A DNA stretch of 33,061 nt from Paraburkholderia tuberum STM678 (lineage in GTDB: Bacteria; Pseudomonadota; Gammaproteobacteria; Burkholderiales; Burkholderiaceae). The position numbers were made by a program, and so were the translations under genes. Below are positions 24,233 to 31,877 of the stretch, piece by piece (position 1 is the stretch's first letter; each line of letters begins with the position of its first letter). The notes under the pieces were generated by a model, which saw nothing but the letters and a program-made list of their open reading frames with translations, did not search any database and was not told the DNA's origin. The DNA lies in the NCBI RefSeq assembly GCF_902833905.1, contig NZ_CADFGP010000072.1:1-33061 (forward strand). Reading direction: 5' to 3'.

Positions 24233-26254
24233 ATGCGCAAGATCACACTCGAACTGCTCCGTCAGGGCCCATCGCACAACCAGTTGCTCTCACCGCTCAC
24301 GGCCTATATCGCGCTGTGCGAAAACCATAGCGCGGTGACGCTGCATGTGCCGTTCGAGCACAATCAGATGCTCCACCGGCTGCGCGCGCTCAGCTACCAG
24401 CTCGGACCGGAGGTGCGCGAATTTCAGCTCAGCGACACTGCAGCGGTGCTGGGCAAGCTGCTCGGCGAAATTCCCGGCCTGACCGCCGACCTCAACCGCC
24501 GCAGCGCCGACGCCACGAGCGAGGAGCCGGTCACGCACTTGCGGCTGATCCTGTCCGCCTCTGAGCTCGCGCTCCTGCCCTTCGAGCTCGCGACCGCGCC
24601 CGGCGGCTGTCCCGGCGAAGGCCACCCGCTTGCCCTGCAGACACAGCAACCCCTCTGCATCACACGCGAGACGCGGCGCGTGCCTGAGGAGTTCGTCCGC
24701 TGGCCGAGCAAGCCGCGCATACTGTTCGCCTATGCCTCCCCGCCTGGGTTCGAGGAAGTGCCGGCCGGCGCGCATCTGCTCGCGCTGCGCGAGGCGCTCG
24801 CGCCATGGCTCCCGCTGTCTGACGATCTTGACGACGACGAGCGGCTCGAGATCGTCGAGGACCGGCTGTCCGTGCTACCAGACGCGACAGTCGCGAGCCT
24901 TGAGCGCGCCTGCGCGGCCAACGATTACACGCATGTCCACATCCTCGCGCATGGCGTAGATTTGCCGGGCGGCTACGACCAGCGGTTCGGCGTCGCGCTG
25001 ATCTCGCATACAGAACCGAATGGCTATGAGGTCGTCTCCGGTGCCCGGCTCGCGAGCATCCTGCGCACGCCGTGCCGCGACAAGGCTGGCAAGTTCGTGC
25101 GGCCCGCCGTCGTGACGCTCGCGAGCTGCAACGGCGGCAATGGTGGCGGCGTGACGGGTGTCGGGGCGAGTGTCGGACATGCGTTGCACGAGGCAGGCAT
25201 TCCGCTCGTGATCGCGAGCCAGTACCCGTTGTCGTTCGGCGGCTCGGTGATGCTCGTGCAGGATCTCTATCAGGGCCTGCTCTGGGGCGAAGACCCGCGC
25301 AAACTGCTGGTCGGCCTGCGCAGGAGGCTGCACGCCTGGTTCAAGGACCAGCACGACTGGGCGAGTATCGTCGCGTATGCATCGCTGCCGCCCAATTTCG
25401 ACGATCAGCTGGCCAACGCGTGCATTCAGCAGGCCATGGGCAGCATCAATACTGCATTGCGTGTGTCGGATCGTGTCATGGTGGCGTTTTCCGACCGGGA
25501 ATCCAACACCAGTGAGCGTCATCATGCACTCGACGAGGACAAACGTCAGGAGATGCTCCGCCACGTGCAGACAAAAGTTGCCTATGCCAAGGAGCGGCTC
25601 GAAGCGGCGAATGAAGCGTATCCTGCCCATAGGGCCCGGATTCTGGCGCAGCTTGCGAGCACCGAGAAGCGCGAAGCGCACATGCTCTACCAATCGCTCA
25701 AATTCGCTACCCACACGACGAAGAAAGGCAGCAACGAAGTGCTGGACAAGCTTGAGCACGCGCGAACCTGGTATTGGCAAGCCTATCTGCTGAACCGATC
25801 GCATCCTTGGGAGCTCGTGCAATATGTGTCGCTCACGTTGTTCCTGCGGTCTTTGGGCCGGCTGCCGCTTTCGGACTGGGCGGAATCCAAGGTAAGGCCT
25901 TTGTGGATCACGGCGGACGCCCAATCGCAGAACGACGCCGAGAACGGTTCCATTTACGACCGCGCCTGGGCCCACGGCAATATCGCCGAGCTGAGCCTGA
26001 TCGAACCCTGGCTGAAGGATGTTCCACTCCCTCCTGACCGAGCATCGACGGACAAGGCGATCCACGCTTGCCGCAGCTTGGTTGAGCTGGCGGGTGCATC
26101 ATCGTTTCACGTGTTTTCCACCCGGCGCCAGATCCTTCGTTATCTTGAGTGGTTCGGCCCCATGATCGGCGGGAAATGGCCCGGGCTGCAAGGAATTGCG
26201 GAACAGATGCTCAGTGCGTTGCCAGCTGGTGAAGAACCTGAATGGAACTATTGA
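24233..26254 (+). CDS. CHAT-domain protease
   Basis: The protein is 673 aa. Residues about 100-400 form a caspase-like CHAT domain with the dyad His240 ('HILAHG') and Cys299 ('TLASCNGG'). 'LPFELA' near residue 115 and 'GIPLVIASQYPLS' after the Cys are typical. The remaining ~270 residues are helical, with Trp-rich stretches, and may be a TPR-like sensor or substrate module. CHAT proteases cut specific partners during phage defence or conflict responses (known for the family, including gRAMP-associated TPR-CHAT). The ATG lies 2 nt after the phosphoesterase stop with a poor ribosome site, suggesting translational coupling. Confidence 0.9.
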   Translation: MRKITLELLRQGPSHNQLLSPLTAYIALCENHSAVTLHVPFEHNQMLHRLRALSYQLGPEVREFQLSDTAAVLGKLLGEIPGLTADLNRRSADATSEEPVTHLRLILSASELALLPFELATAPGGCPGEGHPLALQTQQPLCITRETRRVPEEFVRWPSKPRILFAYASPPGFEEVPAGAHLLALREALAPWLPLSDDLDDDERLEIVEDRLSVLPDATVASLERACAANDYTHVHILAHGVDLPGGYDQRFGVALISHTEPNGYEVVSGARLASILRTPCRDKAGKFVRPAVVTLASCNGGNGGGVTGVGASVGHALHEAGIPLVIASQYPLSFGGSVMLVQDLYQGLLWGEDPRKLLVGLRRRLHAWFKDQHDWASIVAYASLPPNFDDQLANACIQQAMGSINTALRVSDRVMVAFSDRESNTSERHHALDEDKRQEMLRHVQTKVAYAKERLEAANEAYPAHRARILAQLASTEKREAHMLYQSLKFATHTTKKGSNEVLDKLEHARTWYWQAYLLNRSHPWELVQYVSLTLFLRSLGRLPLSDWAESKVRPLWITADAQSQNDAENGSIYDRAWAHGNIAELSLIEPWLKDVPLPPDRASTDKAIHACRSLVELAGASSFHVFSTRRQILRYLEWFGPMIGGKWPGLQGIAEQMLSALPAGEEPEWNY

Positions 26255-26305
26255 GCACGCAGCGCTTGGGACGCCATTCGGCGGACATCGACAAGGAGCG
26301 CCAGG

Positions 26306-26887
26306 GTGACTGAAAACTTTTCACCGAAGCATGTCTTTCTCTTCAGTGGGCACATGATCGACCGCCCCGACCGACCGCAGCCGCGCTTCCCGCCCGAACG
26401 GGAAGGCGCGGTGACGAAAGACATGACTGCAGTGCTCGACGATCTCCAGGCTGGCAGCGCCGACCTCGCCATCTGCGGCGGTGCATGCGGCGGCGACCTG
26501 ATCTTCGCGGAACTCATGCTCGGGCGCGGCGCGCATCTCGATCTTTATCTGCCCTTCGAGCCGCAGGTTTTCGTGAAGGACTCGGTCGACTTTGCGAACT
26601 CGGACTGGCACGCGCGCTTCGAAGCCGCGCGGGCGCATGAGTACGCGCGCACTTTCGTGCTGCCCGAACCCCGCACGGACGCGGAACGTCAGGCATCGCC
26701 CTACGAGCGCAACAACCTGCGGATGCTCAAACGTGCGCTGGGGCGCGGGGCACAAAAGGTTCATTTCATTTGCGTCTGGGACGGCCAGGCGGGTGACGGG
26801 CCGGGCGGCGCCGGCCATATGTACGAGGCTGTCACCGCGGCCGGCGGCGTTGCCGAGCAGCCCATCCATCCGCTCGGATCGACATAG
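26306..26887 (+). CDS. SLOG-like (DprA/LOG-type Rossmann) protein
   Basis: The protein is 193 aa from a GTG at 26306 with AAGGAG 9 nt upstream. It has a strand 'HVFLFSGHMID', then 'LAICGGACGGDLIFAELML' (about 53-70), a Gly-rich nucleotide-binding loop like the 'GGxxGxD..FAE' of SLOG/DprA-like folds. Next come 'GAHLDLYLPF' and a helical tail. SLOG domains bind or cleave nucleotide-derived ligands in conflict systems and often accompany SLATT membrane proteins, one of which is encoded downstream. The exact SLOG subfamily is uncertain. It lies 51 bp after the CHAT gene. Confidence 0.7.
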   Translation: MTENFSPKHVFLFSGHMIDRPDRPQPRFPPEREGAVTKDMTAVLDDLQAGSADLAICGGACGGDLIFAELMLGRGAHLDLYLPFEPQVFVKDSVDFANSDWHARFEAARAHEYARTFVLPEPRTDAERQASPYERNNLRMLKRALGRGAQKVHFICVWDGQAGDGPGGAGHMYEAVTAAGGVAEQPIHPLGST

Positions 26888-26897
26888 TGAGCCTATC

Positions 26898-28265
26898 ATG
26901 CCCAAACCGTTTTGCTTCGTCATCATGCCCTACGGGCGCAAGCGGACGCAGGCCGACCCCGCGCACGCTCCGGGTGAGATCGACTTCAATGCATTATGGG
27001 ACCTGGCCTATGTACCCGTGATCGAGGCGCTGGGCTACGAGCCCGTGCGCGCGGATCAGGACACAGGCTCGATGATTATCACGCAGATGCTCGAGCGCAT
27101 CTTCTACGCGGACCTCGTGCTCGCCGACATGACCATCCCCAATGGGAACGTCTACTACGAGGTCGGCATCCGGCACGCGGCCAGGCAGACGGGCTGCGTG
27201 CTGCTCGCGGCGGACTGGTCGCAGCCGCTCTTCGACGTGGCGCAGATGCGCACGGTACGCTATCCGCTCTCGAACGGCGATATCGACAAAGACACCGCGC
27301 AGCACATTAAAGAGTGCATCATGCCCGGCATCAGTACGCTCACGGACGGCGAATCGCCGATGTTCAAGGCAATCAGCGGCTTCCCGGGCAACCCGGATCC
27401 GGCCCTCGCATCTACGATGAAGCAGCACATGATGGAGCTCGCTGTGTTCCAGTCCGCCGTGCGCAACGTGCGCCAGTTACCCAGGAATGAGCGCATGGAG
27501 GCGGCGCAGGAATTGGTGAAGGAGCACGGTGTGCCGCCCTTGATTGGGAGCGTGGTGTTCGCGTTGCTGCTGCTACTGCGTGATTCGATCGAGGAAAAGG
27601 CCGACTGGAGCAAGCTGCTCGACTTCATCGACAAGCTGCCGCGGGAATACCGCGACAAGCCCGAGGTGCAGACCCAGCGCGCGTTCGCCGTTTCGGAGAC
27701 GGGCGACGTGCAAACTGCGATCGTTCTACTAGAGGCTTTGGTGGCGACAGCCGGGCCGTCGGCAGAACGTTTCGGCTTGCTGGGAGGCCGGTACAAACGG
27801 CTGTACCAGAAGACCGACGATCCGAAAACGCGGTCGAGGTTGCGCGACCAGGCAATCGACTACTACGAGCGGGGCATGGATCTTGACCTGAACGAGTTCT
27901 ACTGCGCGTCGAATCTTCCGCGTCTGTACCGAGAGCGCAATCGCGACGGAGACTTGAAGCTCGCGCAAACCGCGTTGGCGCTCGCGAAGGCTGCCTGCGA
28001 CCGCGCATTCCGGCATGGCATCACGGACGAATGGCTAAGGCCGACGTGGCTAGCCCTCGCCTTCGACGACGGTAACACGGATCTCGCCGAGGACCTCGCG
28101 CAAAAGGTGGCCCGCGAAGATGTCACGCGGTGGAAGATCAAGAGTGTGCTGGACGATATGCGCGTGGCCACGCGGCTGGTCGCGGACGAGGCTCAACACG
28201 CGCGGCTCGTCGCGGTGGCCGACTGGCTGGCCACGCAATCGGGCATACAAAGCGACGGGACATGA
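26898..28265 (+). CDS. deoxyribosyltransferase/TIR-like domain fused to TPR (TRAFs-binding/TPR-S type) region
   Basis: The protein is 455 aa from the ATG at 26898, 10 nt after the preceding stop. Residues 1-140 form an alpha/beta fold: 'FCFVIMPYG', 'VIEALGYEPVRAD', 'ITQMLERIFYADLVLADMT', then 'NGNVYYEVGIRHA'. This order, with an N-x-x-x-Y-E-x-G motif, resembles nucleoside 2-deoxyribosyltransferase/TIR-like enzymes. The Glu in 'YYEVGI' is a plausible catalytic residue. Residues 190-450 are helical repeats with 'AIDYYERGMDLDLNEFYCASNLPRLYR' (in part), matching the TRAFs-binding/TPR-S region also found in eukaryotic ASK kinases. It may sense a signal and act on nucleotides or NAD+; that is inference. 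Confidence 0.75.
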   Translation: MPKPFCFVIMPYGRKRTQADPAHAPGEIDFNALWDLAYVPVIEALGYEPVRADQDTGSMIITQMLERIFYADLVLADMTIPNGNVYYEVGIRHAARQTGCVLLAADWSQPLFDVAQMRTVRYPLSNGDIDKDTAQHIKECIMPGISTLTDGESPMFKAISGFPGNPDPALASTMKQHMMELAVFQSAVRNVRQLPRNERMEAAQELVKEHGVPPLIGSVVFALLLLLRDSIEEKADWSKLLDFIDKLPREYRDKPEVQTQRAFAVSETGDVQTAIVLLEALVATAGPSAERFGLLGGRYKRLYQKTDDPKTRSRLRDQAIDYYERGMDLDLNEFYCASNLPRLYRERNRDGDLKLAQTALALAKAACDRAFRHGITDEWLRPTWLALAFDDGNTDLAEDLAQKVAREDVTRWKIKSVLDDMRVATRLVADEAQHARLVAVADWLATQSGIQSDGT

Positions 28266-28514
28266 GGCGTTCGCGGCGCGGGCTCTCCACCCCGTGATAT
28301 CTCCGCAGGAGGTGCCGTGCATGCATTTGGAAGCGCCAGGAACACGCAGTCGTTACGGGGGTTATCGTGGCCGAAGAGAAAGCGAGTATTCCTGAGTTCT
28401 TTGATGTCTTCATCTCAACTCGACACCGTGATGAAGAAAAAGTCTGGCAACTCGCAACGACGAGCTCTGCAAACTGCTCACCGATGCGTATAGCAGGTTC
28501 ATCGCGAGAACATC
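28266..28514. other. gap between TPR-S-like and SLATT genes
   Basis: These 249 bp hold a strong GGAGG followed by an ATG at 28321 that gives only a 24-aa peptide, and a GTG frame at 28367 described separately. The region may be a decayed small gene. Confidence 0.45.
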
Positions 28515-28531
28515 ATGGCTACTCCGAATGA
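28367..28531 (+). pseudogene. possible TIR-domain N-terminal remnant
   Basis: A 54-codon frame starting at GTG 28367 reads 'IPEFFDVFISTRHRDEEKVW' near its start. This looks like the first strand and loop of a TIR domain ('YDVFISY.H.D'). After about residue 30 the sequence loses sense, and another frame gives a helix-like 'NDELCKLLTDAYSRF'. A frameshifted relic is plausible. It overlaps the start of the SLATT gene. Confidence 0.35.
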
Positions 28532-28838
28532 AGCACACGGTGGCGCATACCGGCAATTTCCCGCCCGGCCGGATCAATACCAGGAGGCTGCGTGGGAGGC
28601 GACCTTGGGCCAGTTGTTCTCGACGGCCGTCACACACGCGACCGACCGGATCGACTGGTACGACGCAAAGGCCGCTGAGCGCGCTGCCGTCGCCAAGCGG
28701 ATCCGCTTCACGTCACTACTGCTGTTTGCACTCGGAACGCTCGCACCCATCCTGCTTACGTTTCTAGTCAAGATCGCCGCAGTCGGCAAGACGCCGAACG
28801 CCCCTTCAACTTGGCTCGACATAATCGCTGCGTTGCCG

Positions 28839-28842
28839 CTAG
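28839..28842. repeat. CTAG target duplication, left copy
   Basis: This 4-bp CTAG fits the YTAR target of IS5-group elements. The other copy is at 30053-30056. Confidence 0.85.
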
Positions 28843-30052
28843 GGAAGCGCTGATCAATGGACCAACTGCCCAAGTTGCAGACGAGATGCCGTCGAATTTT
28901 CCGGATGACGAAGCGAATCGATGCTCAACTCGGTGAATTGGACGCGCAAACGAGGCTCCCTGCTCGCATTTTTTATACGCATGACGGATTGCTCCCATGG
29001 ACCGATCGCGACAGATTTCGCGCAATCACCAGATTCGCAAGAGCGAACAGGCTGAACAGTTGCGCGGTGTTCTTGGCCAAGCCCTTGTATCGCGTCTTGC
29101 GATGGTGAAACAGGTTCTTGACGATATGGAATGGATGCTCAACCCGCGACCGGATCTGCGCCTTGGTTCGCTCGACCGCGATCACCAGGTTCTTCAGCGC
29201 CCCGTCCTGCATCGCCTTGATCTTTCCCCGCTTGGCAGCGACGTGCCACTTCACGGTCTTGCCCGCCATTTCCTCGCGCTTGTCTACGCCAATGTAGCCC
29301 GCGTCGGCGAACGCCTGCTCTTCATGTCCGTGCAGCAGGGCATGCGCTTGCGATACATCCGACACGTTGGCCGATGTGCCAACCACACTGTGGATCAGGC
29401 CCGAATCGGCATCGACGCCAATGTGGGCTTTCATTCCAAAGTGCCATTCGTTTCCCTTCTTCGTCTGATGCATTTCCGGGTCACGACTCTTCCCGGCGTT
29501 CTTGGTCGACGGCGGCGCTTCAATGATCGTTGCGTCAACCAGCGTGCCTTCCTTCATCATCAGCCCACGCTCGCACAGCGAGATGCCAATCTCGTCGAAC
29601 AACTTCCGTGTCAGTTCGTGTTCGATCAGCAGGCGCCGGAATTTCAACAGCGTGGTCGCATCAGGCACGTTCTCAACTGCCAGATCGATGCCGGCGAAGG
29701 CTCGCAGCGCGATGCTGTCATACAGCGCGTCTTCCAGTCCTTCGTCCGACAGCCCGTACCACTGTTGCAGGAAGTAGATTCGCAGCATTCGCTCCAGGCC
29801 AATCGGCGGGCGGCCTCGCGTGCCCTTCGGATAGTGCGGCTCGATTGCCGACAGCAAGCGCTGCCACGGAACGACCTTCTCCATCTCGGCGAGGAAGCGT
29901 TGGCGCCTCGTCACTCGCTTCTTGCCTGCAATTTCCGCTTCGGCGAAGCCGATCTGCCTCTTCATCAGTGTGAGTCTGTTCCGTGAGTTGCCTTCTATAA
30001 CGTCCTCAGCTACGCCAACGATGACCACCGAGCTGAATAAATCAGCGCTTCC
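28843..30052 (-). mobile_element. IS5-family, IS5-group insertion sequence, 1,210 bp, complete
   Basis: The element has matching ends, GGAAGCGCTGAT at the left and its exact complement at the right (12-bp terminal repeats). It carries one full-length transposase on the minus strand and is flanked by CTAG duplications. It lies within the SLATT gene, opposite to it in orientation. Its intact state and clean duplications point to a recent insertion. Confidence 0.93.
28973..29965 (-). CDS. IS5-family transposase
   Basis: The protein is 330 aa from the ATG at 29965, giving 'MKRQIGFAEAE', the usual IS5-group beginning; the longer frame to 30028 is not needed. DDE residues are Asp144 ('LVDATIIEAP'), Asp221 ('FADAGYIG') and Glu276 ('RSRVEHPF'). 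The C-terminal 'YKGLAKNTAQL...LANL' is typical of the IS5 group. It is intact and presumably active. Confidence 0.95.
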   Translation of the reverse strand: MKRQIGFAEAEIAGKKRVTRRQRFLAEMEKVVPWQRLLSAIEPHYPKGTRGRPPIGLERMLRIYFLQQWYGLSDEGLEDALYDSIALRAFAGIDLAVENVPDATTLLKFRRLLIEHELTRKLFDEIGISLCERGLMMKEGTLVDATIIEAPPSTKNAGKSRDPEMHQTKKGNEWHFGMKAHIGVDADSGLIHSVVGTSANVSDVSQAHALLHGHEEQAFADAGYIGVDKREEMAGKTVKWHVAAKRGKIKAMQDGALKNLVIAVERTKAQIRSRVEHPFHIVKNLFHHRKTRYKGLAKNTAQLFSLFALANLVIARNLSRSVHGSNPSCV

Positions 30053-30056
30053 CTAG
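30053..30056. repeat. CTAG target duplication, right copy
   Basis: This is the right-hand copy of the 4-bp duplication made by the IS5-group element; the left copy is at 28839-28842. Confidence 0.85.
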
Positions 30057-30798
30057 CGGAGATAGGCTATGTCTTATTGGCCATTGCGGGCGCGCTCGTG
30101 GTCTTCGACCAGTTCTTCGATGCGTCCGGTTCGTGGATTCGCTTCCGTCAATCGCAAGCGAGGCTCGAAGTTCTGCTGGCGGACTTTCGCTTTACCTGGG
30201 CGCAAGCCATGGCAGAGGCGCAAGGTGCCGTGATGGGCAAGGAGACACCCGTGCCTTTCATGTCGATTCTGCGCGATTTTGTCATCAAGATCGAATGGCT
30301 GGCGGAAGACGAAACGAAGCAATGGGCGAAGCGGTTCAGCCAGATGATCGACACATTTGATCACAATCCGAACCTCAAAGTGTCGCTGAGCGGTGCGCCG
30401 GGCGATCAAACCGGCACAGCCGCGGAGCATGACGCGGGTGCCGCAGGGGCGACCACGGGGTCGAGCGCCGCCGGCAATAACACGGACCGGTCTGCGCAGG
30501 CCATTGCGCTCGCGCCCGCGCCGGTGGATGCAGACGCGGACGAAGCGAAAAGCGTGCCGACCGTCAATGCGCGCCTCGCAATCGAAGGCGTTGACACGCT
30601 GGACGCGGGCACGCTGCGACTCACGGTGGACGAAGTGGAGATGGTCGTACCTGAGGATGGATTCGTCGAACTGGGCGTCGATCCCGGAAGAGATCATGCG
30701 ATCGTCGCAACCGGCCGGCGCGGAGGGGAAGTAGTGCGAAACGAGCTGCACGAGAACCTCTCGATTGACGACGAGGACAAGCCGCTGACCATCGCACT

Positions 30799-31596
30799 AT
30801 GACGGAGCCCGTTATGAACAGTATGTTTGTCGGCGCAGCGTCGCCTCTGACGCAAAAAGGATTCGACGCTGTTGTCAGCGAGCTGAGAGTTGACGCATCT
30901 TCGCTATGGGCGCTGGTAACGGTGGAAACCAAAGGTTTTGGTTTTCTCGCGGATCGCCGCCCAAAGATTCTTTTCGAGCGGCATGTCTTTCACACCCGTA
31001 CGGGCGGCCGCTTTGATGCGTCGAACCCCGACATCAGCTCCAGTAAGCCGGGCGGCTACAGCGGAGGAGCGGACGAGTACGACCGTCTTGCACGCGCGAT
31101 GCAGCTCAACAGGCAGGCGGCACTCGAAAGCGCGTCGTGGGGTTTGCCGCAACTAATGGGATTCAATGCAGCGAAGCTACGCTATGGGAGCGCCGAAGAC
31201 ATGGTGAAGGCCTTCGTCGTCAATGAAGATGCTCAGCTCGATGGAGCTCGGCGCTTCATCATGAACAATGATTCTCTTGCGTCGGCATTCCAAAGGAAGA
31301 TTTGGGCGCGCGTTGCCTTCTTCTACAACGGGCAGGACTACAGGAAAAATGCTTACGACGATAAGCTGCTGCATTATCAGCAACTATATTTGATTCAGGG
31401 TACACCGAGCATTGAATTGCGGACAGCACAGGCGCGTCTTACGTACTTGGGCTTTGACACGCACGGTGTCGACGGCGTGCTTGGTGACGGGACTCGCATT
31501 GCCGTGATTGCCTTTCAGCGCGCCAACGGGTTGAACGTCACTGCCGAGCTGGACGATCAGACGCTCGATGCTCTCAAGAAAAATTCCGGCGCCTAA
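30799..31596 (+). CDS. N-acetylmuramidase with C-terminal peptidoglycan-binding domain
   Basis: The protein is 265 aa. Residues about 20-195 match the N-acetylmuramidase (DUF3380) family: 'VETKGFGFL' with likely catalytic Glu43, 'RRPKILFERHVF', 'PDISSSKPGGY' and 'ALESASWGLPQLMGFN' (with its invariant SWG). Residues 205-262 are a PG_binding_1 module ('ARLTYLGFDTHGVDGVLGDGTR', in part). The enzyme cuts the glycan backbone of peptidoglycan. There is no signal peptide, so it would need a pore, lysis or a phage-like export route. Its ATG overlaps the SLATT stop (ATGA), which implies translational coupling. The IS5 insertion upstream may reduce its expression. Confidence 0.9.
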   Translation: MTEPVMNSMFVGAASPLTQKGFDAVVSELRVDASSLWALVTVETKGFGFLADRRPKILFERHVFHTRTGGRFDASNPDISSSKPGGYSGGADEYDRLARAMQLNRQAALESASWGLPQLMGFNAAKLRYGSAEDMVKAFVVNEDAQLDGARRFIMNNDSLASAFQRKIWARVAFFYNGQDYRKNAYDDKLLHYQQLYLIQGTPSIELRTAQARLTYLGFDTHGVDGVLGDGTRIAVIAFQRANGLNVTAELDDQTLDALKKNSGA

Positions 31597-31611
31597 TCCT
31601 TTAATCGGTCT

Positions 31612-31776
31612 AGCGTGCAATGCCTCGCCGCAAGCCCAGGTAGTAGACCTTCACGCGGCCGATCATGACATCCTTGTATCCACGGTCCGCGATGACGACC
31701 TCCGGCGCGGTGTCGCTCGGGATTGCCGCCTGTTCCGGCGCTTCAGCCAGCATGTCCATCGCTTTCTGCACTTCTT
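31612..31776 (-). pseudogene. IS5-like transposase relic
   Basis: Read on the minus strand this gives 'AMDMLAEAPEQAAI' then 'PEVVIADRGYKDV' and 'VYYLGLRRGIAR'. 'ADRGY' marks the second Asp of an IS5/IS1182-type DDE core. Only about 55 codons remain. The 31597-31877 region otherwise holds AT-rich, unassigned sequence. Confidence 0.6.
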
Positions 31777-31877
31777 ATATTATTAAACGTATTCGCGACA
31801 TCCGATAATTAGCTTGCTCATGTCGCTTTGGAAGTCAGGGTCCGGACGAATTTTCATGGCCTGACATTTCGAAAGTG

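Larger units (their letters stand above)
28515..30802 (+). pseudogene. SLATT-domain 2TM protein, interrupted by an IS5-group element
   Basis: The 5' part (28515-28842) encodes 'RIDWYDAKAAERAAVAKRIRF' (in part) and a first membrane helix 'TSLLLFALGTLAPILLTFLV'. The 3' part (30057-30802) encodes the second helix 'YVLLAIAGALVVFDQFF', then 'SWIRFRQSQARLEVLLADFRFTW' (in part) and 'DETKQW', the SLATT signature. A linker and a strand-rich C-terminal domain with a PEGA-like look follow. Removing 28843-30052 and one CTAG copy gives 1074 nt, or 357 residues, in frame. SLATT proteins are predicted membrane-pore effectors activated by SLOG, CHAT or nucleotide signals. The truncated product here (112 aa) has only one membrane helix. 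Confidence 0.85.

Noticed and set aside
22368..24277. Minus-strand frames of 513 and 405 codons
   Set aside because: They lie opposite the phosphoesterase gene, show no family features, and arise from high GC at third positions.
24875..26065. 396-codon minus-strand frame
   Set aside because: It is antisense to the CHAT gene, which has an intact catalytic dyad.
28997..29986. 329-codon plus-strand frame within the IS5-group element
   Set aside because: It is the shadow of the IS5 transposase on the opposite strand; the minus frame has the full DDE triad.
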